Notes under the pieces: model-generated | Seen by the model: only the letters and a program-made list of their open reading frames with translations | What the model was told of the DNA's origin: nothing | The model's database searches: none | Made by a program: the position numbers and the translations under genes | Assembly: GCF_011398925.1 (NCBI RefSeq) | Contig: NZ_AP022842.1 | Location: 1,042,001-1,106,000 of the forward strand | Reading direction: 5' to 3' | Source: Bacillus sp. KH172YL63 | Lineage (GTDB): Bacteria; Bacillota; Bacilli; Bacillales; Bacillaceae_B | Length of the DNA: 64,000 nucleotides | Shown here: positions 1 through 9,993 of the stretch, piece by piece | Layout of the letters: each line of letters opens with the position of its first letter | Position numbering within the stretch: position 1 is the first letter of the stretch

Positions 1-2
1 CC

Positions 3-917
3 CTTTCAGACCGTAAATGTGAGTTGATGAATAAGGGCGGGTGCTGGTGTGTGAACCGCTTCCGGAAAGGAAAGCTCACGAAAGCCTCGAACATCATTGA
101 ATGTCAGCGGATCGAGCAGGCCATTGAAGAGAACAGGGGCAAGACCGATGATATCACGTATCATGCCACGGTCCCCCTCCAGTCGGGACAAGAATCTTTT
201 GGGCTTTTGAATGTGGCGGCACCACATAAAACCCATTTCTCGTCGGATGAATTGGCACTGCTGGAATCGGTCGCTTTCCAGATAGGTTCTGCAATCAAGC
301 GCATCATGCTGACCAGGAAGGAACAGGAAATCGCCCTGATCGGGGAGAGGAACCGATTGGCAAGGGATCTTCATGATTCTGTGAATCAGCTGTTGTTTTC
401 CCTGACATTGACGGCAAGGGGCGGTGCTGAGATGACCGGGGATGAAGGCGTGAAGGAAACCTTCCGGACCATTCAGGACATGGCGCAGGAAGCACTTTCG
501 GAAATGAGGGCACTTATTTGGCAATTGCGGCCCAATGGGTTGGAAAACGGGGTCGTCGAGGCCGTGAAAGGTTATTCCGAAATGCTGGGGTTGTGTCTTG
601 AAACGAAAGTGGAAGGTGTCTTATCCTTGAGCTCAAGGATGGAAGAAGTATTATGGAGGGTCTCTCAGGAAGCCTTGAATAATTGTAAGAAGCATTCAGG
701 TGAAACCCATATTTACTATACGTTGAAAAGTGAACCGGAATCCCTTTATTTAAAGATTGAAGACCAGGGATATGGTTTTCAATATGACAAGAAGCAATCT
801 ATCCCATCGATGGGGATCCAGAGTATGAGGGAACGGGTGAAAAGCATCGGCGGGGAGCTGACAATTCAAAGCAGGCTCGGTAAAGGAACGGCGATAAATG
901 TCCGATTACCCTATTAG
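3..917 (+). CDS. yhcY: Sensor histidine kinase, NarL/LiaS type, YhcY-like (5' partial)
   Basis: This is the C-terminal 304 residues of a membrane-signal histidine kinase; the frame is open to the window edge and has no convincing start, so the gene begins upstream. The visible order is the end of a GAF domain, a HisKA_3 dimerisation helix with the phospho-accepting His in RDLHDSVNQ, and an HATPase_c domain with an N box (EALNNCKKH) and G boxes (DQGYGF, GMGIQSMRER). It should autophosphorylate and pass the phosphate to the response regulator 12 bp downstream. The order kinase, regulator, azoreductase matches B. subtilis yhcY-yhcZ-azr. The inducing signal is not visible here. Confidence 0.88.
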   Translation, partial: LSDRKCELMNKGGCWCVNRFRKGKLTKASNIIECQRIEQAIEENRGKTDDITYHATVPLQSGQESFGLLNVAAPHKTHFSSDELALLESVAFQIGSAIKRIMLTRKEQEIALIGERNRLARDLHDSVNQLLFSLTLTARGGAEMTGDEGVKETFRTIQDMAQEALSEMRALIWQLRPNGLENGVVEAVKGYSEMLGLCLETKVEGVLSLSSRMEEVLWRVSQEALNNCKKHSGETHIYYTLKSEPESLYLKIEDQGYGFQYDKKQSIPSMGIQSMRERVKSIGGELTIQSRLGKGTAINVRLPY

Positions 918-929
918 GAGGATGCATGC

Positions 930-2124
<1,195 letters not shown>

Positions 2125-2125
<1 letters not shown>

Positions 2126-2149
2126 CCGGCGCAGGTGCCGGTTTTTTTT
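2125..2149 (+). terminator. Terminator of the yhcYZ-azr operon
   Basis: A short hairpin (ACCGGC pairing with GCCGGT) is followed directly by eight T residues. Confidence 0.85.
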
Positions 2150-2196
2150 ATAAAAAAATAAAAGCTGATCCAATTGTGCAAACTAATTGGATCAGC
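2150..2196 (-). terminator. Terminator of yhdB
   Basis: A perfect 12-bp stem (GCTGATCCAATT at 2164-2175 with its complement at 2185-2196) is followed, on the minus strand, by a long T-rich tract. Confidence 0.85.
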
Positions 2197-2218
2197 CCGA
2201 GGTGGAATTCTCTTGTCG

Positions 2219-2473
2219 CTACATCTCTGCAAAGGTTTCCTCCAGTGGTTGCTCGACACTGTAGGTGAAGTTTGCATGCTCAATATATCGTAAAAGCGTA
2301 TACAGGTTACGCTCTACAACCGTGTAGTCTTTAGAAAAATGATACGCGTGCAGGAAATGTTCAATTCTTTTTGAAAGAAGGTCATCCTTCGTTCTCACCA
2401 TGAGGATCAGCAGGTTATCCCATTCTGACCGGTGAGTGTAATACAGAGCCCGATCGTAATCGACTTTGTTCAC
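2219..2473 (-). CDS. yhdB: YhdB-like protein
   Basis: This 84-residue soluble protein belongs to the small YhdB-like family found in Bacillus (recognised from YDRALYYTHRSEWDNLLILM and from its position next to azr). The function is unknown. The start is GTG at 2473, placed behind AAAAGGAGGG. It is transcribed against azr and has its own terminator, so it is a single-gene unit. Confidence 0.8.
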   Translation of the reverse strand: MNKVDYDRALYYTHRSEWDNLLILMVRTKDDLLSKRIEHFLHAYHFSKDYTVVERNLYTLLRYIEHANFTYSVEQPLEETFAEM

Positions 2474-2640
2474 GTGGTTTCCCTCCTTTTGAAGGGGTAA
2501 TGTTATTGTGTGAAGAAAAGGAGGATTCCTTTCTCTGAAAAAGTTGGTTATGCTGCTATTGCTCGCTTTCCTACTATTGGTTGAATAATCGAGGCGTTTT
2601 CATTCATCCTAAGAATGAAACATAATCAGGAGTGATGATA

Positions 2641-2943
2641 ATGAAGAAAGCAATCGCAATTTTTTTAGCAGTATTTTTCCTGCTGTTTTCAGGACATGCC
2701 AACGCTGAACCGACAGATTATAAAAAATTTGGCCGGATTGCCACAGCCGTCATTAAAGAAGATTATCCCGGTCAGCCTGTGAAGGATTATCAATATCAGG
2801 GCCGCCGGAAAATGACTGAAAATAAAGTGGCGGATTCTTTTGAGTTCACTGTTCAGGAGAACAACAAGGATAAGAAAGTGACCGTCATCGTCGTGCACAA
2901 TCTCGACAATGAAAAAACACTCAATATCACCGTACAGGAATAA
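2641..2943 (+). CDS. yhdC: Secreted DUF3889 protein, YhdC-like
   Basis: The 100-residue product has a signal peptide (MKKAIAIFLAVFFLLFSG) with an ANA cleavage motif before EPTDYKK. The mature part of about 78 residues is rich in charged residues and matches the DUF3889 family typified by B. subtilis YhdC. It is probably exported; its function is unknown. ATG 2641 is 8 bp from AGGAG and gives a normal signal peptide; upstream in-frame GTG and ATG codons would only add M-M-I. Gene order azr-yhdB-yhdC supports the name. Confidence 0.8.
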   Translation: MKKAIAIFLAVFFLLFSGHANAEPTDYKKFGRIATAVIKEDYPGQPVKDYQYQGRRKMTENKVADSFEFTVQENNKDKKVTVIVVHNLDNEKTLNITVQE

Positions 2944-2950
2944 TTGAACG

Positions 2951-2976
2951 AGCCTCTTTTCAGGGGCTTTTTTTAT
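2951..2976 (+). terminator. Terminator of yhdC
   Basis: The stem AGCCTC/GGGGCT is followed by a run of seven T residues. Confidence 0.7.
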
Positions 2977-3130
2977 TAGGGTATTTTTCAAAAAATTCAC
3001 CTGCACATCAGCAATTGAAACATTTTTTTGATAGAATAAACCTATATAAATTTCTGAACGGGGAGCTTCTGTCCAATGTGATGCTGAACTTTTCTTACCT
3101 CATTAAAAATTGAATAAAGGAGGAAAAGAG

Positions 3131-4321
3131 ATGCATTCCATTGCATTTAGACATTTATGGTTCGGCCAGGCGCTGGCGAACATGGGGGATGTTTTCTATA
3201 TCGTCGGATTGATTTCACTTGTATACAGTTTGACAGGGTCCGCTGTGTATATGACGGCCGTTCCGCTCGTGATTACATTTTCCCGCTTCATCAGCAGCAT
3301 GGCGGCACCTCTGCTATTGAACCGCACACAGATGAGGACGCTCATTGCGTACTCCCAGATGGGGAAGACATTCTTTCTTTGTCTGTTTTTACTGATGATG
3401 GTGTTGAATGCAGACAATGTCTGGTTGTTTCTTGCTTGTGCAGGTGTTGTTTCATTCCTGGACGGATGGGCTTTGCCTGCGAGGAATTCCTATGTCCCCT
3501 TTCTTGTGAAGCGGGAAGAATTGATGGGGGCGAATGGGTTTCTTTCCACAGTGGATCAGACCATACAATTTTCGAGCTGGGCGGTTGGCGGTATGCTGGT
3601 CGCTGTGATTCATGAAACGAACGTGTTCACCATCGTCATCATCCTGTTTCTCGCCAGCACCCTGTACATGTTGAAGCTGCCGGTCATCCCGACCACCACG
3701 TTGGAAGTGCGGAAAGCATGGTGGCAGCAGTTATTGGAAGGATGGTCAGAAGTCAGGAAGCGCAAGGGGCTTGCTCCAGTTTTTTGGATTTACGGGCTTG
3801 AGTCGGTTTCCGGGACCGTCTGGATCGCAGCCGTTCTCTATTTATATGTAGATCAGGTGCTCGGCAAGGGAGAAGAATGGTGGGGGTTCATAAACGCCAG
3901 TTTTTTTATCGGGCTGATTCTTGCATCTATGTTGATTTTCAAGCTGCACGGTCTGTTCTCCCATCACCGGAGCAGATGGCTGCCTCTTTGCATGATCCTG
4001 ACTTCGATTGCGACCCTCGCCTTTGCCTGGAATCAGGCGGCCTGGTTGGCGCTCGTATTGTCCTTTCTGTTCGGACTGTTCGATCAAATCAAGAATGTCA
4101 TCATGCAAACGTATATTCAGGAAAGTGCTCCGCCTGAAGAGCTCGGTAAAATCTATGCAGCACAGGGGGCGCTCTCGACATGTTTATTTGGATTATCATC
4201 CGTTGGTGTCGGGTTGCTTATAGAGGTTTTCAGCATGAGTACGATTTTCTCCTTCTCGGCACTATTGCTGATGACTGCGCTCATCCCAGTGTGGATCTTG
4301 CAAAGAAATATGAATAGGTAA
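3131..4321 (+). CDS. MFS transporter of unknown substrate
   Basis: The 396-residue protein is almost wholly hydrophobic with about 12 predicted membrane spans and fits the major facilitator superfamily, nearest to MFS_3/enterobactin-exporter-like and macrolide-efflux-like exporters. The start is ATG 3131, 8 bp after AAAGGAGG; an in-frame TTG 21 bp upstream lies before that site and is unlikely. It is a single-gene unit closed by a strong terminator. Drug or metabolite efflux is only an inference from the family. Confidence 0.8.
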   Translation: MHSIAFRHLWFGQALANMGDVFYIVGLISLVYSLTGSAVYMTAVPLVITFSRFISSMAAPLLLNRTQMRTLIAYSQMGKTFFLCLFLLMMVLNADNVWLFLACAGVVSFLDGWALPARNSYVPFLVKREELMGANGFLSTVDQTIQFSSWAVGGMLVAVIHETNVFTIVIILFLASTLYMLKLPVIPTTTLEVRKAWWQQLLEGWSEVRKRKGLAPVFWIYGLESVSGTVWIAAVLYLYVDQVLGKGEEWWGFINASFFIGLILASMLIFKLHGLFSHHRSRWLPLCMILTSIATLAFAWNQAAWLALVLSFLFGLFDQIKNVIMQTYIQESAPPEELGKIYAAQGALSTCLFGLSSVGVGLLIEVFSMSTIFSFSALLLMTALIPVWILQRNMNR

Positions 4322-4326
4322 GAATG

Positions 4327-4359
4327 AAGCTGTTCCCTGTGAAAGGGGACAGCTTTTTT
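4327..4359 (+). terminator. Terminator of the MFS gene
   Basis: An 11-bp stem (AAGCTGTTCCC with GGGGACAGCTT) is followed by six T residues. Confidence 0.88.
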
Positions 4360-4404
4360 CTTACCTGCTTGTCCCCCCTTGTCCAAACCCTCCCGCTTTT
4401 CTTT

Positions 4405-4433
4405 TCATCAAATCCATTTTTGGCTCATACATT
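4405..4433 (+). promoter_or_regulatory. Candidate SigE promoter of spoVR
   Basis: CATACATT at 4426-4433 fits the SigE -10 consensus (CATACAMT) at seven of eight positions. TCATCAA lies 14 bp upstream and matches the -35 consensus (KMATATT) at four of seven positions. It sits 30 bp before the spoVR start, and spoVR is SigE-dependent in B. subtilis. Confidence 0.5.
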
Positions 4434-4462
4434 TAGATAAGAGTATAAAGAGGGGGATGGCG

Positions 4463-5875
4463 ATGAATTTAGAGGAACAAAGGCAGTTGCAGAATGCGAT
4501 AGGTGAAATTACGGAGATTGCAGCCGGATTCGGTCTTGATTTTTACCCGATGCGTTACGAGATTTGTCCTGCTGAAATCATTTATACATTTGGCGCTTAT
4601 GGTATGCCGACACGCTTTTCCCATTGGAGTTTCGGGAAGCAGTTCCATAAGATGAAGCTTCAATATGATCTGGGATTAAGCAAGATTTACGAGCTCGTGA
4701 TCAATTCGGATCCTTGTTATGCGTTCTTGCTCGATTCGAATTCACTGATCCAGAATAAGCTGATTGTCGCCCACGTGCTTGCACACTGTGACTTCTTCAA
4801 GAATAATGTTCGCTTTCAGAATACGAAGCGGGATATGGTGGAGAGTATGTCGGCAACCGCCGAGCGTGTGCGGAGTTATGAGATTGAGTACGGTAAACAG
4901 GAGGTTGAAGATTTCCTTGATGCTGTGCTTGCCGTTGATGAACATATCGACCCGTCCCTTATGCGTCCGAAGCTGTCGTGGACGATGAATGATGTGGAAT
5001 GGGAAGAGGTTGAAATCAGTCAGGCGACACCGTACGATGATCTGTGGTCATTGGATGAAAAGCCAAAGAAATTGGAAAAAAAGAAGGTCAAGAAGAAATT
5101 CCCTCCACAACCGGAGAAGGATATCATGCTCTTCATCGAACAATACAGCAGGGAGTTGTCGGATTGGCAGCGGGATATATTGACGATGATGAGGGAAGAG
5201 ATGCTGTATTTCTGGCCGCAGCTCGAAACGAAGATCATGAATGAAGGATGGGCTTCATATTGGCATCAGCGGATCATCCGGGAAATGGATCTGACCAGCG
5301 GTGAGTCGATTGAGTTTGCCAAACTGAACGCAGGTGTTGTACAGCCTTCCCGCACACAGATCAATCCATATTACTTAGGGCTAAAAATATTTGAAGATAT
5401 CGAAGAACGGTTCGATAACCCGACTGAAGAAATGAAGAAGCGGGGAGTCAAACCGAACTCAGGACGTGAAAAAATGTTTGAGGTCCGTGAAATTGAATCG
5501 GATATTTCCTTCTTGCGGAATTATTTAACGAAAGACCTCGTCACCCGGGAGGATATGTATTTATTCCAAAAGCAGGGGAAGGATTACAAAATTGTGGATA
5601 AAGAATGGACCCACGTCCGGGATCAGCTTGTCGGCATGAGGGTAAATGGGGGATTCCCTTACATCACTGTGAATGACGGCGACTATATGAAGAGTGGGGA
5701 ACTATATTTGAAGCACTGGTATGAAGATGTGGAGCTTGATATCAAATACCTGGAGAAGGTCTTGCCGTACCTGCATCAGCTGTGGGGAAGACCGGTCCAT
5801 ATCGAAACACATGTGGAAAACCGGGATATGCTTTTTACGTATGATGGAAGAAGCGTACAGCGGAAATATTTATAA
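4463..5875 (+). CDS. spoVR: Stage V sporulation protein SpoVR family
   Basis: The 470-residue protein matches the SpoVR/YcgB family in length and in motifs such as [17 protein letters not shown] and [14 protein letters not shown]. In B. subtilis SpoVR is needed for normal spore cortex formation, and the gene is made in the mother cell. ATG 4463 is 6 bp from AGAGGGGG; longer starts would pass through the promoter region. A lysine-rich linker (residues about 200-215, [14 protein letters not shown]) joins the two conserved halves. It stands alone between two terminators. Confidence 0.94.
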   Translation: MNLEEQRQLQNAIGEITEIAAGFGLDFYPMRYEICPAEIIYTFGAYGMPTRFSHWSFGKQFHKMKLQYDLGLSKIYELVINSDPCYAFLLDSNSLIQNKLIVAHVLAHCDFFKNNVRFQNTKRDMVESMSATAERVRSYEIEYGKQEVEDFLDAVLAVDEHIDPSLMRPKLSWTMNDVEWEEVEISQATPYDDLWSLDEKPKKLEKKKVKKKFPPQPEKDIMLFIEQYSRELSDWQRDILTMMREEMLYFWPQLETKIMNEGWASYWHQRIIREMDLTSGESIEFAKLNAGVVQPSRTQINPYYLGLKIFEDIEERFDNPTEEMKKRGVKPNSGREKMFEVREIESDISFLRNYLTKDLVTREDMYLFQKQGKDYKIVDKEWTHVRDQLVGMRVNGGFPYITVNDGDYMKSGELYLKHWYEDVELDIKYLEKVLPYLHQLWGRPVHIETHVENRDMLFTYDGRSVQRKYL

Positions 5876-5882
5876 TAGTGGG

Positions 5883-5913
5883 AACCGACTCGGAGTACGG
5901 GTCGGTTTTTTTG
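5883..5913 (+). terminator. Terminator of spoVR
   Basis: The stem AACCGACTC/GGGTCGGTT is followed by seven T residues. Confidence 0.85.
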
Positions 5914-5984
5914 CTTCGTGAGTTCTAAAAGGAAGGACAGGCTTATACATAATAGAAGAGGCATTTATATGAGGAGGAGATACG

Positions 5985-6329
5985 ATGGCAGATGTAGAAG
6001 TCTTTATCGGTGATTTAACAGACCGCACTTTCCATTACGACGGAGGGGACTGGAATCATAATTTCCCCAAACGGATCAGTCCGTTTTTCCCTAAAGGATA
6101 TGACCTCTTTTTCAAGCTGCTGGACGGGATTTATCATAAAAAAATCGAGGGCAGGCAAACAGATTGGGGAAGTCACACCTGTTTGATGTATCCAGGTGAA
6201 ATGCTCGCCGTGCTTGAAGATTATTATAAGAGGGAAGTGGACAACGAGAAGGTACAGGGACTGTTTCAGTTCATCAAAGGACTGGATCAGGAACAACAAT
6301 ACGGACTGGTGGCATGTGAAATGTCATGA
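5985..6329 (+). CDS. Conserved hypothetical protein, 114 aa
   Basis: A small acidic soluble protein with no signal peptide or membrane span. It has several aromatic residues (FHYDGGDWNHNFPKR near the start) and a conserved-looking MYPGEMLAVLEDYYKRE segment. GAGGAGG lies at a normal distance before ATG 5985, so it is well supported as a gene. I do not recognise the family. It ends at a hairpin shared with the convergent YitT-type gene. Confidence 0.65.
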   Translation: MADVEVFIGDLTDRTFHYDGGDWNHNFPKRISPFFPKGYDLFFKLLDGIYHKKIEGRQTDWGSHTCLMYPGEMLAVLEDYYKREVDNEKVQGLFQFIKGLDQEQQYGLVACEMS

Positions 6330-6331
6330 TG

Positions 6332-6369
6332 AAAAAGGACAAAGGGCTATATGGCCATTTGTCCTTTCT
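6332..6369. terminator. Bidirectional terminator
   Basis: A 10-bp perfect stem (AAAGGACAAA with TTTGTCCTTT) encloses a second small GGGC/GGCC-type pairing. It has A residues on one side and T residues on the other and lies between two convergent genes. Confidence 0.85.
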
Positions 6370-6998
6370 TACATACTGATGTTCTTTTGTTCAGAGAACC
6401 TCGCATGGAGTGTGCCTGTGAAGAATAGGAAGGAACGCTGGAAGATCGGGCTTTGAATGAACGTATAGAAAAAGGTGAAAATGAATACAGGCCCCCCAAG
6501 GAGCAAACCGAATAGAAGGATCGTGCATTCGCACATGATCCGGACCCTGCTGATGGAAAGCCCGGTTAAATCGGAAAGTGTGAGCATGAAACCGTCACGG
6601 GGCCCGGTACCCAAATGGGCTGCTGAATATAATCCCCCTCCGGTCCCCATCAAAATCACCGCTGACAGCAGCGTCAGGACATCCCCGGTGAGATTGGTCT
6701 CAGGCGGGAGAAGGTCAAAATAAAGGAAAAAATCAACGAGCATGCCCACCATTACCCCATTGAGCACCGTCCCGATCCTGACGTATTTTCCTTTTAATAT
6801 CAGGGTCCCAGCGATCAACACCACCCCCACGATGATATTCCACGTTCCGATCGTGAGCCCGAATTTCTGAAACAATGCGATATTCAATACATCCCACGGA
6901 TGGATCCCCAAGTATTGAACATGAATGGACAAACTGATGCCGTAGCTGAAAAGAAGTAATCCCACCACAAAATAACTGATTTGCCAATAGATTTTCAT
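6369..6998 (-). CDS. YczE/YyaS/YitT family integral membrane protein
   Basis: The 209-residue protein has five or more hydrophobic spans and the family features HPWDVLNIALFQKFGLTIGTWNI near the start and GTGPRDGFMLTLS in the middle. This is the YczE/YyaS group of the YitT-type membrane proteins, whose transport role is not established; YczE affects lipopeptide production in some Bacillus. The start is ATG 6998 behind AAGGAG. It is a single gene that shares its terminator with the gene on the other strand. Confidence 0.82.
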   Translation of the reverse strand: MKIYWQISYFVVGLLLFSYGISLSIHVQYLGIHPWDVLNIALFQKFGLTIGTWNIIVGVVLIAGTLILKGKYVRIGTVLNGVMVGMLVDFFLYFDLLPPETNLTGDVLTLLSAVILMGTGGGLYSAAHLGTGPRDGFMLTLSDLTGLSISRVRIMCECTILLFGLLLGGPVFIFTFFYTFIQSPIFQRSFLFFTGTLHARFSEQKNISM

Positions 6999-7171
6999 CG
7001 TGTCTCCTTCCTGATGCTTCCATCTAAAGCTATTTTACAATGAAGAGCCGCAGAAAAATAGTAAAAAAGAAGTGAATAATCAGATTTTGACTTATAATGG
7101 AAGAATATAATTGACACCGCTTTCTGTGGTCGATAGAGTTTTAGTATGAGAAACAGAGGAGGTTTATTAGG

Positions 7172-8773
7172 ATGTTAACAATGAAACATGCGTGGACAAC
7201 TTTATGGAAGTGGCATGGGGATGTACGGCAGACTCTCATGTTCTTTACTTCAGGCAGCACCGGGACTTCAGTGTCCGGACGCGTCCAGACCGATCATCAG
7301 CCTGGACCTGGCACAAATCCCAGGCAGAAAATAGGATTCATCCTCGGACCCCTGCTATTCTTTTTTTTCCTGCTGTTTTTTTCACCTGAAGGACTCTCGC
7401 AGGGGGCCGTCGGGGTACTTGCAGGCACGGTTTGGATTGCGGTGTGGTGGATCACGGAAGCGATACCGATTCCGGCAACGGCCCTGTTGCCGATCATACT
7501 CTTCCCGCTGACCGGTGCGCTCGAATCGGGAGACGTCACTTCCGCTTATGGGGACGGGACGATCTTTCTGTTTATGGGCGGATTCATCATCGCGATTGCC
7601 ATGGAGAAGTGGAATTTACATAAACGGATCGCCATGAACATCATTCTCGCGATCGGGACAAGCACCGAGAGGATCGTACTTGGCTTCATGCTCGCAACAG
7701 GCTTCCTCTCCATGTGGATTTCCAATACGGCAACGGCGATGATGATGCTCCCGATCGGTACCGCCGTCGTTTACCAGGTGAATGAGAGTCTAAAAGGGGA
7801 GAAGCGGACCGGCCACTTCAGCAAGGTCATCATGCTCGGGATTGCCTACAGTGCATCGATCGGTGGACTGGGCACGTTGATCGGCACCCCTCCGAACACC
7901 ATCTTTGCAGCTGTTGCTAAACAACTGTACGGCATCGACTTTTCTTTCGCAAAATGGATGATGTTCGGGGTTCCACTGTCAGCGATTCTCCTGCTCGCCA
8001 CCTGGTGGTATCTCATCAAAATCGCCTTTCCGCTGAAAATCAAGGAACTTCCAGGGGGAAGGGAAATTGTCGAGAAAGAAAACCGGTCCCTTGGAAGGAT
8101 CTCTTTTGAAGAAAAGCTTGTTCTTACTGTCTTTGTCACCACTGCACTGTGCTGGATCACCCGCTCGTTCCTATTGAGCCAGTGGATTCCGTCACTTGAT
8201 GACACGATGATTGCCATCACAGGGGCACTCGTCCTGTTCCTGCTGCCGGGCCAAAAGGAATCCCGTCTCCTCAAATGGGAGGATGCGAAGAAACTTCCGT
8301 GGGGCATCCTTCTCTTATTCGGAGGCGGACTTGCCATAGCCAAAGGCTTCAAGGAAACCGGGCTTGCAGAATGGATCGGCAAGCAATTGACGGTGCTGGA
8401 TGGGATTTCTTTCATCATCATCCTTGTGGCAGTGACAGCATTTGTAATATTCTTAACGGAAATCACGCCCAATACGGCGACGGCCACAATGATGTTCCCA
8501 ATCATGGCATCACTCGCTGCCGCACTGAACGTCCATCCATACAGCCTGATGGTGGCGGCCGGCCTCGCAGCGTCCTGCGCCTTCATGCTTCCGGTAGCCA
8601 CACCGCCGAATGCGGTCGTCTTCGGCTCCGGCTTCATCAAAATGGGGGACATGGTCAAAGCGGGTATATGGCTGAACATCATCAGCATTATTTGCATCAC
8701 ACTTCTCGTGTACTTATTCATGCCTGTTGTATGGGGAGTGGATCTTGGGGTGTTCCCTGGGGATATGAGATAA
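7172..8773 (+). CDS. DASS (SLC13) family sodium:carboxylate symporter
   Basis: The 533-residue carrier shows both SNT-type motifs of the divalent anion:sodium symporters: ISNTATAMMM near residue 188 and TPNTATATMMF in the C-terminal half, each followed by a TPPN segment (GTPPNTIF, ATPPNAVVF). It most likely takes up C4-dicarboxylates with sodium, like S. aureus SdcS. It has an unusual hydrophilic N-terminal extension of about 50 residues before the first span. ATG 7172 follows AGGAGG by 9 bp; ATG 7181 is a possible alternative. Confidence 0.9.
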   Translation: MLTMKHAWTTLWKWHGDVRQTLMFFTSGSTGTSVSGRVQTDHQPGPGTNPRQKIGFILGPLLFFFFLLFFSPEGLSQGAVGVLAGTVWIAVWWITEAIPIPATALLPIILFPLTGALESGDVTSAYGDGTIFLFMGGFIIAIAMEKWNLHKRIAMNIILAIGTSTERIVLGFMLATGFLSMWISNTATAMMMLPIGTAVVYQVNESLKGEKRTGHFSKVIMLGIAYSASIGGLGTLIGTPPNTIFAAVAKQLYGIDFSFAKWMMFGVPLSAILLLATWWYLIKIAFPLKIKELPGGREIVEKENRSLGRISFEEKLVLTVFVTTALCWITRSFLLSQWIPSLDDTMIAITGALVLFLLPGQKESRLLKWEDAKKLPWGILLLFGGGLAIAKGFKETGLAEWIGKQLTVLDGISFIIILVAVTAFVIFLTEITPNTATATMMFPIMASLAAALNVHPYSLMVAAGLAASCAFMLPVATPPNAVVFGSGFIKMGDMVKAGIWLNIISIICITLLVYLFMPVVWGVDLGVFPGDMR

Positions 8774-8926
8774 TTGTTTCAGCATGTGATGGGGTAGAGT
8801 GTTGGATTCCAGGGCAGTAGGTGATATTTATTGAATAAACGCCGGAGGTCCTGCTTCATCCGATGTTCATGCTGGCGTTTGCAAGTCTTTCTCTCATGAT
8901 ATGATGAAATTAAATGATTCCACGTG

Positions 8927-8987
8927 AAAAAATCCGAACACATTCGATTTTCTGCAGAGAATTTCGAATGATATGTTCGGATTTTTG
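8927..8987. terminator. Long bidirectional terminator hairpin
   Basis: The outer arms AAAAATCCGAACA and TGTTCGGATTTTT pair perfectly. A second stem inside (CATTCGA with TCGAATG) continues the hairpin. A-run and T-run flanks allow it to end transcription from either side. Confidence 0.8.
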
Positions 8988-9023
8988 CTTTTGATTTGTT
9001 ATGTTGTTGTGCCGAGGGTGCGA

Positions 9024-9135
9024 TAACGGCGAAATATTTGATTTAACGGCGAAATCCTGGATATATCGGCGAAATTTTCATTATAACGGCGATATCACAA
9101 ATATATCGGCGAAATCCCATTTTTAACGGCGAACG
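9024..9135. repeat. Array A: six TAACGGCGAAAT-type cores at exact 20-bp pitch
   Basis: Cores begin at 9024, 9044, 9064, 9084, 9104 and 9124. Their sequences are TAACGGCGAAAT, the same again, TATCGGCGAAAT, TAACGGCGATAT, TATCGGCGAAAT and TAACGGCGAACG. The 8-bp spacers are AT-rich and differ from one another. The spacing is exactly 20 bp each time, which is not a multiple of three. Its units 2-4 match units 1-3 of the array at 29949. Confidence 0.95.
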
Positions 9136-9198
9136 CCGATATTCCCTCATGCCGTCGACATCACCGACCACCCGGCACACACTCCATCCAACCCACAG

Positions 9199-9975
9199 CT
9201 ACTGAGCCGTATACCCGCCATCGAGCACCACTGCCTGACCGGTAACTCCTTTGGCTTTATCACTCGAAAGGAAGATTGTGTAGTCTGCAATTTCTTCTAC
9301 CGACAGTAATCGTTTTTGTGGAACAAGGGGATAGATGACATCCTCCAATACTTTTTTGAGTTCGACCCCACGTGTGTTTGAGATATCCTGTAGCTGATTG
9401 CGGACGAGGGGGGTGTCCACATAGCCTGGGCACATGGCGTTGACGGTGATGCCGTGCTCGGCTCCTTCAAGGGCCGATACTTTTGTTAAGCCGATCACAC
9501 CGTGTTTGGCACTGTTGTAAGCGGCTTTGCCTGCAAATCCGATCAGTCCGTTGATGGATGCCATGTTGATGATGCGCCCGAATTTTTGCTTTTTCATATG
9601 AGGGAAAGCAAATTTTGTCGCGATGAATGGGGCGGTGAGCATGATTTTGATCAATAGCTCGAATTTTTCAATCGGGAAGTCTTCGATTGGCGCGACGTGC
9701 TGGAGTCCCGCGTTGTTGATCAGGACGTCGATGCGGCCATAGTGTTCAACCGTTTTATCGATCCCTGCCTTAACGTCTGATTCACTTGTTACATCGCATT
9801 TGATGCCGAGGCAGTCAAAGCCCCTGCTTTTCAGTTCATCGACCGCTTCGTCGAGTCCTTCCTGGTTGATATCAGAAAGGACGACCTTCGCGCCGTTTTG
9901 TGCAAAGTGTTCCCCTATTTCATATCCAATTCCCCTTGCAGCACCTGTGATGAATACCACTTTATCATTGACCAT
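9199..9975 (-). CDS. bdhA: 3-hydroxybutyrate dehydrogenase (SDR family)
   Basis: The 258-residue short-chain dehydrogenase has the NAD-binding TGAARGIG motif, NNAGLQHVAPIEDFP (typical of 3-hydroxybutyrate dehydrogenases) and the catalytic YNSAK (Y-x-x-x-K) with an upstream Ser in MASINGL. It interconverts 3-hydroxybutyrate and acetoacetate with NAD. It lies 18 bp after a GntP-type permease, like yxjC and yxjF in B. subtilis, but the scoAB CoA-transferase genes between them are absent. ATG 9975 lies about 8 bp from GAGGAGG; ATG 9981 is a less well spaced alternative. Confidence 0.88.
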   Translation of the reverse strand: MVNDKVVFITGAARGIGYEIGEHFAQNGAKVVLSDINQEGLDEAVDELKSRGFDCLGIKCDVTSESDVKAGIDKTVEHYGRIDVLINNAGLQHVAPIEDFPIEKFELLIKIMLTAPFIATKFAFPHMKKQKFGRIINMASINGLIGFAGKAAYNSAKHGVIGLTKVSALEGAEHGITVNAMCPGYVDTPLVRNQLQDISNTRGVELKKVLEDVIYPLVPQKRLLSVEEIADYTIFLSSDKAKGVTGQAVVLDGGYTAQ

Positions 9976-9993
9976 TTTCATTTCCTCCTCGCA

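Larger units (their letters stand above)
8774..9198. other. Intergenic region between convergent genes
   Basis: This 425-bp gap between the 3' ends of the SLC13 gene and the dehydrogenase has no credible gene. It holds a weak hairpin (AAACGCC near 8837 with GGCGTTT near 8874), a strong terminator-like palindrome (8927-8987), and the six-unit 20-bp array at 9024-9135. Confidence 0.85.

Noticed and set aside
7846..8721. 291-residue frame antisense to the DASS carrier
   Set aside because: It is the antisense shadow of a well-supported carrier gene with normal motifs, and has no ribosome site.
9024..9135. CRISPR array
   Set aside because: The cores are too short (12 bp), spacers only 8 bp and there are no cas genes. 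The same holds for arrays at 29949, 60659 and 63554.
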